64,000 nt of DNA, taken from assembly GCF_000526495.1 (NCBI RefSeq), contig NZ_JAGE01000001.1:2848001-2912000 (forward strand), in the 5' to 3' direction. Positions within the stretch are counted from its first letter, which is position 1. Each line of letters opens with the position of its first letter. Origin of the DNA: Ruminiclostridium josui JCM 17888 (GTDB lineage Bacteria > Bacillota > Clostridia > Acetivibrionales > DSM-1351). Below the pieces are notes generated by a model. It did no database searches, had not been told where the DNA came from, and was given only the letters and a program-made list of their open reading frames with translations. Made by a program: the position numbers and the translations under genes. Shown in pieces: positions 29,160 to 38,661 of this stretch.

Positions 29160-29624
29160 AGTTTCCATTAATAAAAAAATAACAAGAAAAAGATATAAGA
29201 TTTTTCGGTACAAATTATGTAAAATCAGTCGTTGACTTATAAAAACAATAGTAGTATTTTAAATATAGTATTATATTCCAGTTTATACAGTGCATCAGTC
29301 CTATTTCAAGGAGGAAATTTAAGCTGTTATAAATTCATAAATTATCAAACATTATTAATTTAATTGACGTTATTTCCTAATTTTACCACACTATATAAAG
29401 AACTCTCTTAATTGTAGCTTATAAAGTAGATAGAATTACATCATTAATTCCTGTTTTTCACATAAATTGATACCATAGCCACTTAGTTTAGGGAATTATT
29501 AAAAGTTAATAATAAAGCAACTTTATACTTTGAAAGGGGGATAGTACGGTAATAATCAAGTTCATAGAAAAATTCGCACATAATTTTGGCAAGTAAAAAC
29601 ATTTAAAATCAGGAGGACGATTGA
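29160..29624 (+). other. Intergenic leader upstream of the xylanase gene
   Basis: A 465-base AT-rich stretch with no convincing gene. It holds a possible sigma-A promoter at 29232-29260, which would give a leader of about 350 bases. An AAGGAGG at 29308 and a GAAAGGGGG at 29532 have no usable start codon behind them. I recognised no known riboswitch. Confidence 0.5.
29232..29260 (+). promoter_or_regulatory. Candidate sigma-A promoter for the xylanase gene
   Basis: TTGACT at 29232-29237 and TATTTT at 29255-29260 are separated by 17 bases. This is the best match in the gap before the xylanase gene. Such sites are frequent in AT-rich DNA, so the call is provisional. Confidence 0.4.
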
Positions 29625-32600
29625 ATGTACAGAAACAGAAATAAGGTCTTAGCACTGCTTTTAGTTTTTGCAATGCTCATTTCCGTTATGCCAATCAGCA
29701 CAGTAATGGCTGACACAAAAACTACTTATCACGAGACTTTTGCAGATGGAAAGGGTATAGCTACCCAATCTGGAGGAGCTAATCTAGAGAAAGTAGGAAA
29801 TAAGGTTTTTGAAGGAAATGATGATGGAGCAGCATTATATGTAAGCAATAGAATAAATAACTGGGACGCAGCTGATTTCAAATTTGAAGATATTGGATTA
29901 AAGGACGGTAAGACTTATAACATAACCGTAAAAGGTTTTGTTGACTCAAATGCAAAGGTTCCTGCAGGTGCACAGGCATTTCTTCAGGTTGCGGACAGCT
30001 ATGCATGGCTGGCAGGTGCAGAATTCGTTGCTGGAAAGGCTTTCACATTAAGCGGAAAGTATACTGTTGATACTTCAAAGGACAGCAGGGTACGTGTTCA
30101 ATCCAATGATGAAGGTAAAGAAGTTCCTTTCTATATTGGGGACATTTTAATTACAGAAGAGGCTACAGAAGAAGTACCTGTTGATCCTAATCAACCAAAG
30201 GCAGAAACTTTCAAAACAATAACATTTGAAGATAATACAACAGAGGGCTTTGAACCTAGAGGCGGTGAAGGCTCAGAAAAACTGACTGTAACAAAAGAAG
30301 CCAATCACACAGCTAATGGTTCATACGCATTAAAAGTAGAAAACCGAACAATGACTTGGCATGGTCCTTCATTGCATGTTGAGAAGAATGTAAGCCAAGG
30401 TAGTGAATACAAGGTTACTGCTTGGGTAAAACTTATTAGCCCTGAAAGTACACAACTTCAACTTTCCACTCAGGTTGGAAATGGAGGAAGTGCTTCTTAT
30501 GTAAGCCTTGCAGCAAAAACAATAAGTACTGCTGATGGCTGGGTTAAGTTCGAGGGTACATATCGTTACAACAATGTTTCCAGCGGATACATTACTATAT
30601 ATGTAGAAAGTGCAAGCAGTGCTAATGCTTCCTTCTATATTGACGATATTAGCTTTGAACAAACGGGTTCAGGACCAATCAAAATCCAAGATGATTTAAA
30701 ATCCATTAAAGATGTATATAAAAAGGATTTCCTTATTGGAAACGCAATAGCAGCAGAGGATATGGAAGGGGTCAGACTTGACCTGTTAAAGAAGCACTTT
30801 AATGTAATGACAGCTGGTAATGCTATGAAGCCAGATGCATTACAACCTTCAAAGGGTAACTTTACATTTGAAGATGCAGATAAGCTTGTTGATAAGGTTC
30901 TGGCAGAGGGATTCAAGATGCATGGACATACTCTTGTTTGGCATCAGCAGTCACCTGCTTGGTTAAATACAAAAGTTGATGCAAGCGGAAATGCTATACC
31001 TTTGTCACGTGAGGAAGCTCTTACAAATCTAAGAACCCATATTAAGACAGTTGTAGAGCACTACGGTAACAAGGTAATATCATGGGACGTAGTAAATGAA
31101 GGTATGAATGATAATCCTACTAATCCTGCTGACTGGAAAGCATCATTACGTCAAAGCCCATGGTATCAGGCAATTGGTCCTGATTACATAGAAGAGGCGT
31201 TTTTAGCAGCAAGAGAGGTTCTGGATGCTCACCCTGATTGGGATGTGAAGCTATATTATAATGATTATAACGATGATAATCAAAGCAAATCTAAAGCTAT
31301 TTACTACATGGTAAAAGAGTTAAATGAAAAATATGCAAAAACTCACCCTGGTAAGCTTCTTATCGATGGAGTTGGTATGCAGGCACATTACAGCTTATCA
31401 ACAAATCCTACCAATGTTGAGCTTTCATTGGAGAGATTTATTTCTCTGGGTGTTGAAGTAAGCATAACCGAGCTTGATGTACAGGCAGGCAGTGACTTCA
31501 AGTTAACTGATGAAATTGCAGAAGCACAGGGATATTTATACGCACAGTTATTTGATATATATAAGAAACATGCAGCTAACATAAGCCGTGTTACTATTTG
31601 GGGATTGGATGACGGCACAAGCTGGAGATCATCTACAAATCCTTTGCCATTTGACAAGAATCTTCAGGCAAAGCTCGCATTTTTCGGTTTAATAGACCCT
31701 GCTAAGTACATGGATGAACATAAACCTCAAACACCTAAAGATGCTAAGCATACAACTGCAAAATACGGAACACCTGTAATTGACGGTACTATAGACAGTG
31801 TTTGGAGTAAAGCACATGCAATACCTGTAAATACATATCAAATGGCATGGCAGGGAGCTACAGGAACTGCAAAGGCTCTATGGGATGACAAAAACCTGTA
31901 TGTTCTTGTTCAGGTAAGTGACTCAGAGCTTGATAAGAAGAGTGCTAATGCATACGAACAAGACTCTGTTGAAGTATTCTTTGATGAGAACAACGGAAAA
32001 ACTTCATTCTACCAGGATGATGACGGACAGTACAGAGTTAACTTTGATAATGAGACTTCATTTAACCCTGCATCAATTGCAGAAGGATTTGAGTCCGCAA
32101 CAAAGGTTTCAGGAACAAGTTATATTGTTGAAATGAAGATACCTTTTAAAACTTTAACTCCTTCTGATAATATGAAAGTTGGTTTTGATGTTCAGGTTAA
32201 CGATGGTAAAGATGGTTCACGTAAGAGCGTTGCTACTTGGAATGATACTAAAGGAACAGGATATCAGGATACTTCAGTATATGGTGTTCTAACCCTGACA
32301 AAATCCGATAGCAATAGCACTAGTGAATACATCACAAGAGGACAATTTATTGATTCCATAATTAAGGCTTTAGGATTGAATAAAAATGTTCAGGCTAAAG
32401 ATTCCTTTAAGGATGTAAAAAAGGATTCCAGCTATTATGCTTCTGTAAGCGCTGCTTACCAGAAAGGAATAATATCAGGATATAAGAATGGAGAATTCAA
32501 ACCACAGGCTAAGATTACTCGTCAGGAAGCAATGACAATAATCGCCAAGGCTATAAAGGTAACAGGAAAGAATGTTAACTACTCAACTGCTGAAATAAAT

Positions 32601-32777
32601 AAAATACTCAAGGAATTTAAGGATTCAAACAAAGTTGCCAACTGGGCAAAAGCTTCGGTTGCTGCTTGTATTAAAGAAGGAATTATATCCGGAAAGAGCG
32701 GAAAAATGATTGCACCGCAAGAAAATATAACTGTTTCACAAACAGAATCAATAGTAAAGAAATTGTCCGCTAAATAA
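29625..32777 (+). CDS. Surface-anchored GH10 endo-xylanase (CBM22-CBM22-GH10-CBM9-SLH)
   Basis: The 1050-residue exported enzyme starts with a signal peptide ending near residue 29 (VMA-DTK). Two CBM22-like xylan-binding modules span ~32-185 and ~195-345. The GH10 catalytic domain (~355-700) has acid/base Glu492 in WDVVNEG and nucleophile Glu616 in [11 protein letters not shown]9-like module follows (~705-895), then two SLH repeats (~905-1050; [10 protein letters not shown], then ITRQEAMTI). It should hydrolyse xylan while held in the cell wall. Start ATG follows CAGGAGGAC. SLH proteins often carry three repeats; I see two clear ones and a weak C-terminal part. It is transcribed alone, with a terminator behind it. 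Confidence 0.95.
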   Translation: MYRNRNKVLALLLVFAMLISVMPISTVMADTKTTYHETFADGKGIATQSGGANLEKVGNKVFEGNDDGAALYVSNRINNWDAADFKFEDIGLKDGKTYNITVKGFVDSNAKVPAGAQAFLQVADSYAWLAGAEFVAGKAFTLSGKYTVDTSKDSRVRVQSNDEGKEVPFYIGDILITEEATEEVPVDPNQPKAETFKTITFEDNTTEGFEPRGGEGSEKLTVTKEANHTANGSYALKVENRTMTWHGPSLHVEKNVSQGSEYKVTAWVKLISPESTQLQLSTQVGNGGSASYVSLAAKTISTADGWVKFEGTYRYNNVSSGYITIYVESASSANASFYIDDISFEQTGSGPIKIQDDLKSIKDVYKKDFLIGNAIAAEDMEGVRLDLLKKHFNVMTAGNAMKPDALQPSKGNFTFEDADKLVDKVLAEGFKMHGHTLVWHQQSPAWLNTKVDASGNAIPLSREEALTNLRTHIKTVVEHYGNKVISWDVVNEGMNDNPTNPADWKASLRQSPWYQAIGPDYIEEAFLAAREVLDAHPDWDVKLYYNDYNDDNQSKSKAIYYMVKELNEKYAKTHPGKLLIDGVGMQAHYSLSTNPTNVELSLERFISLGVEVSITELDVQAGSDFKLTDEIAEAQGYLYAQLFDIYKKHAANISRVTIWGLDDGTSWRSSTNPLPFDKNLQAKLAFFGLIDPAKYMDEHKPQTPKDAKHTTAKYGTPVIDGTIDSVWSKAHAIPVNTYQMAWQGATGTAKALWDDKNLYVLVQVSDSELDKKSANAYEQDSVEVFFDENNGKTSFYQDDDGQYRVNFDNETSFNPASIAEGFESATKVSGTSYIVEMKIPFKTLTPSDNMKVGFDVQVNDGKDGSRKSVATWNDTKGTGYQDTSVYGVLTLTKSDSNSTSEYITRGQFIDSIIKALGLNKNVQAKDSFKDVKKDSSYYASVSAAYQKGIISGYKNGEFKPQAKITRQEAMTIIAKAIKVTGKNVNYSTAEINKILKEFKDSNKVANWAKASVAACIKEGIISGKSGKMIAPQENITVSQTESIVKKLSAK

Positions 32778-32795
32778 TAACTGAATTGCATTTTA

Positions 32796-32832
32796 AGCCG
32801 GCTTCCCAAGATTTTGGGGGTCGGCTTTTTTT
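32796..32832 (+). terminator. Rho-independent terminator after the xylanase gene
   Basis: AGCCGGCTTCCCAA pairs (with mismatches) with TTGGGGGTCGGCT, followed directly by a run of seven T. Confidence 0.85.
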
Positions 32833-32975
32833 GTGGATAATTGTTTTTGAAAGGTCAGACTAATGATAATTAAAAGCGAATATCTGAACTAATATAAAGA
32901 AATACTATTTAAAGATATTAATTCTCATTATATTTATTTATATATGAGTAGGTATACATAAGAAGGGAATAAAGA

Positions 32976-34070
32976 ATGTTAAGTGACCTGATAATAAATG
33001 CAGCTATTCTTATTTCTTTTTTAAGCATAGCAAATCAATTTTATAAGGATAGGGATAAAGAAATTCAATCCCGATTCTTGTTTAAAATTTGTACTGGATT
33101 AGTATGTGGAATTTTAGGTATCCTTCTAATGTGGTATAGTGTCAGAATACAAAATGTAACGTTGGTAGATTTTAGAAATATAGCTACTTTGTTGGCAACT
33201 ACAGTAGGAGGAAGTACAGCTGCTGTTATATCAGGCATTGCCATGGGAGGCTTCAGAATTGCGTATTTTGGGCTAAATAAATATTCTGAGGCTGGAACAG
33301 TTGTTATTATATTGGTAACATTAGGAATACTGATGATTTTTAAAACGAAAAGACCTCTAGGTAAGAAATGGTTTCTATCTACAATTTACATGACCATTGT
33401 AAGCTGTGGAGTTTATTATTATATTTTTCCCAATAATATCTCAATCTTCTTTACAGTATATCCGTATTTTATTCTGGGAACTGTAGTCGTTAGTTATACC
33501 ATATACAAATATATGTTATATCTTAATAACATGAGCTTATTGTATAGGAAGTTAAAAGAGGAAGCTTCAAAGGATTATTTAACAGGACTTAACAACGTAA
33601 GGGAATTCAATAAATTTTTCAGGCTAATAATAGAGAAGGCAGTGAGCAATAATCAAAAATTTTCTTTACTTTTATTAGATATAGATTTTTTTAAAAAAAT
33701 AAACGATACACATGGTCATCAGGCAGGCGATAAGGTCTTAAAAGAAATAGGAAAGATATTAAGACAGAGTTGCAGAGCAGATGATAAAATTTCGCGAAAT
33801 GGCGGTGAAGAATTTTCAATTTTACTTGAGAATGCTTCAAACAGAGAAGCTATTGAGATAGCTGAAAGAATCAGAAAAATTATAGCTGAAAATGAATTTG
33901 AGATTTCTTGTGGAAGGAGAATTAATGTAACAGTATCCATTGGGATATCTTCATTTCCTGAGACAGTTACAGATATAACACAGATAATTGAGAGGGCTGA
34001 CAATGCTCTTTATAAAGCAAAGCGTACAGGAAGGAACCTTGTAGTTTCAGATGAAGCTATACTGGGATAG
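32976..34070 (+). CDS. Membrane diguanylate cyclase (5TMR-LYT + GGDEF)
   Basis: The 364-residue protein has an N-terminal membrane region of about five to six helices (residues 1-190), whose GGSTAAVISGIAMGGFRI stretch matches the 5TMR-LYT sensor type. A GGDEF domain follows (~200-360) with LDIDFFKKIND and an active-site GGEEF near 276. RADD lies five residues before it, forming an apparent product-inhibition I-site. It should make cyclic di-GMP from GTP and be feedback-inhibited. A PilZ receptor gene follows 182 bases later. Start ATG follows AGAAGGGAA. Confidence 0.92.
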   Translation: MLSDLIINAAILISFLSIANQFYKDRDKEIQSRFLFKICTGLVCGILGILLMWYSVRIQNVTLVDFRNIATLLATTVGGSTAAVISGIAMGGFRIAYFGLNKYSEAGTVVIILVTLGILMIFKTKRPLGKKWFLSTIYMTIVSCGVYYYIFPNNISIFFTVYPYFILGTVVVSYTIYKYMLYLNNMSLLYRKLKEEASKDYLTGLNNVREFNKFFRLIIEKAVSNNQKFSLLLLDIDFFKKINDTHGHQAGDKVLKEIGKILRQSCRADDKISRNGGEEFSILLENASNREAIEIAERIRKIIAENEFEISCGRRINVTVSIGISSFPETVTDITQIIERADNALYKAKRTGRNLVVSDEAILG

Positions 34071-34252
34071 TTTACATAATGAATATTAAAAAGATGTTCT
34101 TTTAAATCAAATTATGTAAATAAATAACCCATTTCCCAGATATAGTCTTGTTCGAGAAATTATTATGTGCTATTCTTTTATCATTGGGTAAACATATCAA
34201 GAATATTCTGTTTTAAACTTAATATTGTGTATTTTTGTATTGGGAGGATAGT

Positions 34253-34894
34253 ATGGAAAAGTTAAACTTAGTATTGAGACATTATAACAAGGTCAAACCC
34301 ATGCACTGTACTGTTGTGAGTGGTGATACCCAAAAAGTGTTCACTGTAAAGTTATGTAAAGATGAAAAAAATGGTGCTGAAATTCTAAAGGGAGACCCCG
34401 TACTTATTGGATTTTTAAACAATGACGAAACTCTTTATTTAAGTGGTGGTAATATAGTAGGTGCTATTCCGAATGAAGAAGAATACATAATCCATGCAAA
34501 TAATCCTCAAAATATAGCTTTCGAAACTGAAAGAAGACAATACGAGAGATTCCCCACTTCACTGGCTGGTGAAATTAAGCTTGTTAATTCCAACAAAAGA
34601 GAACCCATATGCATAAAGGATTTTAGCTATGCAGGCATGTGCATATATTCAAGCGATGAGTTCAATAAAGACGATGAAGTTGAGATTAGTGTATTCCTCA
34701 GTAATAATGTTATTAAGTATGATGCAACCATAGTCAGAAAAAACGTTAACTTCGGAAGATGTGAGTATGGTATACAGATTATGCATAGGGATAAAAATTC
34801 AATGTATTCCACACAGAATCAATTAACATCTTTTATACTCAGTGAAAAAGAGCTGATGTACAGGCATTTGATAAGTGCAAATTATAGATTTTAG
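34253..34894 (+). CDS. PilZ-domain cyclic di-GMP receptor (YcgR-like)
   Basis: The start is ATG 34253, behind GGGAGGA; an in-frame TTG at 34235 is upstream of that site. The 213-residue protein has a YcgR-type N-terminal region (~1-90) and a PilZ domain (~95-205) with RRQYERF and DFSYAG, matching the RxxxR and DxSxxG ligand motifs. It should bind cyclic di-GMP and pass the signal to a partner such as the flagellar motor. The adjacent diguanylate cyclase and nearby cheB suggest a motility or surface switch; the partner is inferred. Confidence 0.88.
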   Translation: MEKLNLVLRHYNKVKPMHCTVVSGDTQKVFTVKLCKDEKNGAEILKGDPVLIGFLNNDETLYLSGGNIVGAIPNEEEYIIHANNPQNIAFETERRQYERFPTSLAGEIKLVNSNKREPICIKDFSYAGMCIYSSDEFNKDDEVEISVFLSNNVIKYDATIVRKNVNFGRCEYGIQIMHRDKNSMYSTQNQLTSFILSEKELMYRHLISANYRF

Positions 34895-35270
34895 TACATA
34901 AGAAATATAACTAAGAGAAATTAAATTGGGCAATTTTTAAATATTTTTAGTAACCCTTTAAATCTAATAGTAAACTAATTATGTAAATAACAATTTTTTG
35001 TTTCATAGGGCGGACTATTTTTTTAAAATTATTACCAAATTAATCATAAAAAATATTTTACGGATATCACAAAAAATATGATTTATGGTATATTATAGTA
35101 TGGCGGATATTTATAGGTCATTCTGAGTCAAATAGTCATATAAAACTGGTTTCAGATATTAAGCCTTCTTTGTACAAAAAGAGTAGATGATGCAAATTCT
35201 TATAAAATGAATTAAAACAGAATTTGTGCAAATAATACTTAGGAATCTATTTTCAAAGGAGGAATACACA
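34895..35270 (+). other. Intergenic region upstream of the DUF1540 gene
   Basis: A 376-base AT-rich gap. It contains TATATTATAGTATGG near 35090, which could serve as a -10 region, but no matching -35 is clear. No gene or structured RNA was recognised. Confidence 0.4.
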
Positions 35271-35444
35271 ATGTCTGTTAAAAAGATGAGTCAGCCTAAT
35301 ACTGGTGTAAAATGTGTTGTTAATACTTGTCAATATTATATGAGCGGTGATCACTGCAGTGCTGAACAGATAGAAGTTCAGCCTAGAAATGCAAGAGACA
35401 CTCAGGAAACAGATTGTGCTACTTTTTTGCCTCAAAACCAGTAA
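35271..35444 (+). CDS. DUF1540 small cysteine-rich protein
   Basis: A 57-residue protein with a strong AAAGGAGG site in front. Four cysteines (VKCVVNTCQYY, HCSAE and DCATF) are spaced as in the DUF1540 family, which is common in clostridia and probably binds metal. Function is unknown. It is a single-gene unit with its own terminator. Confidence 0.85.
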   Translation: MSVKKMSQPNTGVKCVVNTCQYYMSGDHCSAEQIEVQPRNARDTQETDCATFLPQNQ

Positions 35445-35474
35445 TCAAATAAAGTTGAAATATTAGACCCAATA

Positions 35475-35511
35475 AACGCCATACCTCTATAAACATGGGG
35501 TATGGTGTTTT
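35475..35511 (+). terminator. Terminator after the DUF1540 gene
   Basis: ACGCCATACC (35476-35485) pairs with GGTATGGTGT (35499-35508), followed by a short T-run. Confidence 0.8.
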
Positions 35512-35554
35512 AATGTAGAATAGAATAACAATATGATTATACAGGAAAGGTTAT

Positions 35555-36577
35555 ATGATTGATATGGAAAAAATCAAAGTGCTGATTGTTGACGACAGTT
35601 TATTATTTCGTGAAGTGATTTCAAGACAGATAACTTTGGATCCTGAAATAGAAGTAGTTGCAAAGGCCGTTGATCCCTTTGATGCCAGAGATAAAATAGA
35701 TAAGTATGCCCCAGATGTTATGATTTGCGACATTGAAATGCCTAAAATGAATGGTATTGAATTTATAAGTAGGCTATTACCACAGCATATGATTCCTACT
35801 ATTGTTGTAAGTTCAATCAGTGAAACTGTGTTCGATGCAATAAAAGCAGGAGCAGTAGATTTTATACCAAAGCCGGATATGCAAATATCCAAAAATGTAG
35901 AAGAATTTATAAACGAATTGATAGCCAAAGTAAAAACTGCGAAAAAATCCAAACTTCCGGAAAGAGTCAGAAGCATCAGTGAAACTGCCTATCCGAATAT
36001 TAAATTTGACAGCAGTAAAATTATCGCAATAGGCGCTTCAACAGGAGGAACGGAAGCTATTTTCAACATACTTAAACAGTTGCCTCCAAATATTCCAGGT
36101 ATAGTTATAGTTCAACATATACCCCCAATGTTTTCACGAATGTTCGCTGAAAGACTTAATAAACAAACCGGATTACGGGTTAAAGAGGCTAATAACGGTG
36201 ACTATGTTGAAGAAGGAAAAGTACTTGTTGCACCCGGAAATTACCAGATGAGAGTCAAAAAAACAGGGGAACGTTATAAAGTTGAAGTGTTTCAGGGCGA
36301 AAAGGTTAGTGGACATTGTCCTTCAGTGGATGTATTGTTTGAATCCGTGGCGAAGGAAGCCGGAGACAAGGCAGTTGGAATTATATTGACAGGTATGGGT
36401 TCTGACGGAGCTAAAGGACTGCTTTCTATGAGAAAAAAAGGTGCAAGAACCATAGGACAAGATGAGAAGTCTTCTGTTGTTTATGGCATGCCAAAAGTTG
36501 CATATGAAATTGGGGCAGTGGAAAAGCAGACATATCTTGAGGATATTCCCAAGACACTGTTTTCAATGTTAAAGTAA
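35555..36577 (+). CDS. cheB: Chemotaxis protein-glutamate methylesterase CheB
   Basis: The 340-residue protein has an N-terminal response-regulator receiver (~5-120; VDDS, phospho-acceptor Asp in ICDIEMPKMNG, and the KP of FIPKP). A C-terminal methylesterase domain follows (~150-340) with the Ser-His-Asp triad in IGASTGGT, QHIPP and GMGSDG. It removes methyl groups from chemoreceptor glutamates when phosphorylated. It is isolated here from other che genes; the neighbours deal with cyclic di-GMP. An alternative in-frame start is ATG 35564. Confidence 0.93.
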   Translation: MIDMEKIKVLIVDDSLLFREVISRQITLDPEIEVVAKAVDPFDARDKIDKYAPDVMICDIEMPKMNGIEFISRLLPQHMIPTIVVSSISETVFDAIKAGAVDFIPKPDMQISKNVEEFINELIAKVKTAKKSKLPERVRSISETAYPNIKFDSSKIIAIGASTGGTEAIFNILKQLPPNIPGIVIVQHIPPMFSRMFAERLNKQTGLRVKEANNGDYVEEGKVLVAPGNYQMRVKKTGERYKVEVFQGEKVSGHCPSVDVLFESVAKEAGDKAVGIILTGMGSDGAKGLLSMRKKGARTIGQDEKSSVVYGMPKVAYEIGAVEKQTYLEDIPKTLFSMLK

Positions 36578-36614
36578 AAGAAAGTTTTATAAACTGTCAG
36601 ATGAAAGGAGCTTT

Positions 36615-36950
36615 ATGAATATACAGATATATGGAGCCAAAGGGTTTGACACACAGAAAGCAGAGAGATATTTTAAAGAGCGGAAAATTAGCTACCAGTA
36701 TATAGATCTCTATAAGTATGGAATGAGCAAAGGTGAATTTGAAAGTGTAAAAGCAGCTGTTGGCATAAGTAATTTGATAAATACAAAATCAAAAGAATAT
36801 GAAAAACTCAATATGAGAAATCTGGGGGTAGGCAAAGCTGCACAGGAAGTTCTATTAAAAAACCCTAAGCTTTTTAATACTCCTATAGTAAGAAACGGAA
36901 AACAGGCAACAGTAGGTTATCGACCGGATGTATGGAGTGAATGGGATTAA
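36615..36950 (+). CDS. ArsC/Spx-family thioredoxin-fold protein lacking the catalytic Cys
   Basis: The 111-residue protein matches the arsenate reductase (ArsC/YffB) family in overall pattern: an N-terminal beta strand IQIYGAKG, then DTQKAERYFKER, and a C-terminal TPIVRNGKQATVGY block. The family's redox Cys after the first strand is absent; that region reads GAKGFDTQKA and the protein has no cysteine at all. It is therefore unlikely to be an arsenate reductase and may have a binding or regulatory role. It follows cheB by 37 bases with an AAAGGAG site. Confidence 0.8.
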   Translation: MNIQIYGAKGFDTQKAERYFKERKISYQYIDLYKYGMSKGEFESVKAAVGISNLINTKSKEYEKLNMRNLGVGKAAQEVLLKNPKLFNTPIVRNGKQATVGYRPDVWSEWD

Positions 36951-36954
36951 TCAT

Positions 36955-37620
36955 TTAATGCCTCATATAATAAACTACCTTTACGGTCATACTTTTAATA
37001 TCATTTAGTCTGTGGAATACCAAATTGTATACCCAGTGAATATTATTTATGCCCTGAAGGCTTGTAAATATGGAAATACATAAGTCGGCCGAAATCCATA
37101 CAAAACATATACTGCTGATTAATGCTTTGGTATGTGGGGAAAGTAATTTTATTTTTTTCATTACTACAGGATGAATACTATAAATTGCTATTAGTGACAT
37201 AATTCCCCAAATAAGAGTATTCCTCAAACATATTATTCCAAGGAAATTAAAAAAATACCCGCTATAGTCCCATAGTTCACGTTTCAGCACATTTTGAAGG
37301 AAGAGTCCTGTAATAAGCTCTAGAACAGTAGTTATAAGTATTGAGCTAAAAAATACAAGGACTGGGCGAGATTTTAGTTTGTCTAGAAGAAAAACAACCA
37401 AAATTGTACCTATTCCATAAATTCCGCATAAAGGGCTTATGAGAAACCCTCTTTTTATAAACTGCCAGTGATAAACGGATAAATAAACTGTTTCCATTAA
37501 CCAACCGCAGAAGGAATATATAATAAAACATAGAAATACATCATATATCTTTATTAAATTTTTAGATATGTAACAGTTCATATTTGCAGCTCTCTTATTT
37601 GATTTATTGTTTAATATCAT
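36955..37620 (-). CDS. CmpB-like integral membrane protein (putative ABC-transporter type IV family)
   Basis: A 221-residue, multi-spanning membrane protein on the minus strand. It has CGWLMETVYLS, RGFLISPLCGIYGIG, LELITG and ELWDYSGYFFNFLGIICLRN, the recurrent blocks of the CmpB-type family. The molecular role of the family is poorly known. ATG 37581 (MNCYISK) has a weak AAGAGAG site and may be the true start rather than ATG 37620. It converges with the ArsC-like gene, leaving only 4 bases between stops. Confidence 0.75.
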   Translation of the reverse strand: MILNNKSNKRAANMNCYISKNLIKIYDVFLCFIIYSFCGWLMETVYLSVYHWQFIKRGFLISPLCGIYGIGTILVVFLLDKLKSRPVLVFFSSILITTVLELITGLFLQNVLKRELWDYSGYFFNFLGIICLRNTLIWGIMSLIAIYSIHPVVMKKIKLLSPHTKALISSICFVWISADLCISIFTSLQGINNIHWVYNLVFHRLNDIKSMTVKVVYYMRH

Positions 37621-37703
37621 GCTATGAATTTCAAACGAATAGAGTTACTTTTATATGTGTATTCAAAATCTTTTAATAATATTTCAATATATGCTTTTGA
37701 TAA

Positions 37704-37732
37704 TTGACATTGGAGATATGCTTTGCTAATAT
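37704..37732 (+). promoter_or_regulatory. Sigma-A promoter upstream of the YgjP-like gene
   Basis: TTGACA (37704-37709), a 17-base spacer and TAATAT (37727-37732) form a near-consensus promoter about 40 bases before the TTG start. Confidence 0.7.
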
Positions 37733-37771
37733 CGAAATACAGGTATTTATGCTTGCGGAGGAATATTTAAA

Positions 37772-38518
37772 TTGATAAAATCTCAAAAAACTGTAGAAAC
37801 ATTGTCACGAATTAACTTAGACGGAAAAGAAATGGAATATTACCTAAGAAGAAGCAGCAGAAGGACAGTTTCTATTATGATAAAAAACACTGGACAGGTT
37901 ATTGTAGCTTGTCCGCTAAAAACTCCCTTAGCATACATAGAGAAATTTCTGTTTGAAAAAGAGAAGTGGATTCTAAAAACGCTGACTGAAATTCAGGAGA
38001 AACCCGCTAGGGTGATGAAAAAAACCTTTGATAATGGCGATTTATTTTATTATCTAGGCAAAGAATACAAGCTTAAAATTGTTGAAAATAATATTACCAA
38101 AAAGCCAAATGTACGCTTTGAAGAGGAGCTAATGGTTTTAGAGATATCTGATAATCCAGACAAGGAAAAAATAAAATCCGTCCTAAAAAAATGGTATATA
38201 TCAAAGGCCAGAGAGCTATTGGCTGAAAGAATCAGAATATACTCACCTCTGATTGGCTTATCACCTAAAAAATTAGCTGTAAAAGAGCAAAAAACAAGGT
38301 GGGGAAGTTGCAGCTCAAAAGGTAATATTAATCTTAATTGGAAACTCGTTATGTCACCTTTGCCGGTAGCTGATTATGTAGTAATACATGAACTCTGTCA
38401 CCTGAAAGAAATGAATCATTCTAAGAAATTTTGGGGAATTGTTGAAGCTATTATGCCGGATTACAAAGTTTACAGAAAATGGTTGAAAGAAAATGGCTAT
38501 ACTTTATCCTTTGAGTAA
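37772..38518 (+). CDS. YgjP-like (M48-type) zinc metallopeptidase
   Basis: The 248-residue protein ends with a zinc peptidase domain containing VIHELCHLKEMNHSKKFW (HExxH near residue 206, third ligand His nearby), and has KTRWGSCSSKGNINLNW just before it. This is the YgjP/DUF45 pattern. Substrates are unknown; the family sometimes accompanies restriction systems, but no such genes are here. The start is TTG, ten bases after GGAGG, with a clean promoter upstream. Confidence 0.85.
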   Translation: MIKSQKTVETLSRINLDGKEMEYYLRRSSRRTVSIMIKNTGQVIVACPLKTPLAYIEKFLFEKEKWILKTLTEIQEKPARVMKKTFDNGDLFYYLGKEYKLKIVENNITKKPNVRFEEELMVLEISDNPDKEKIKSVLKKWYISKARELLAERIRIYSPLIGLSPKKLAVKEQKTRWGSCSSKGNINLNWKLVMSPLPVADYVVIHELCHLKEMNHSKKFWGIVEAIMPDYKVYRKWLKENGYTLSFE

Positions 38519-38661
38519 AAATAGTTATAAAATCTCATGTAAAAATATAAAAATGTATATTGAAATTTAGTTATATAAAGTATAATTATTAACATAATAC
38601 CACTCAAATCAATATATAAAATGGTGCATATATTAATCGGGGAAACCGGAGGGATTGTAGG

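Noticed and set aside
29308-29314. AAGGAGG resembling a ribosome binding site
   Set aside because: No start codon with an open frame follows at a usable distance.
29546-29597. Possible amphipathic leader peptide (IIKFIEKFAHNFGK) before the xylanase gene
   Set aside because: It sits behind GAAAGGGGG but has no ATG, GTG or TTG in frame, so translation cannot be supported.
34071-34252. Cyclic di-GMP riboswitch before the PilZ gene
   Set aside because: I searched for the conserved GEMM core by eye and found nothing resembling it.
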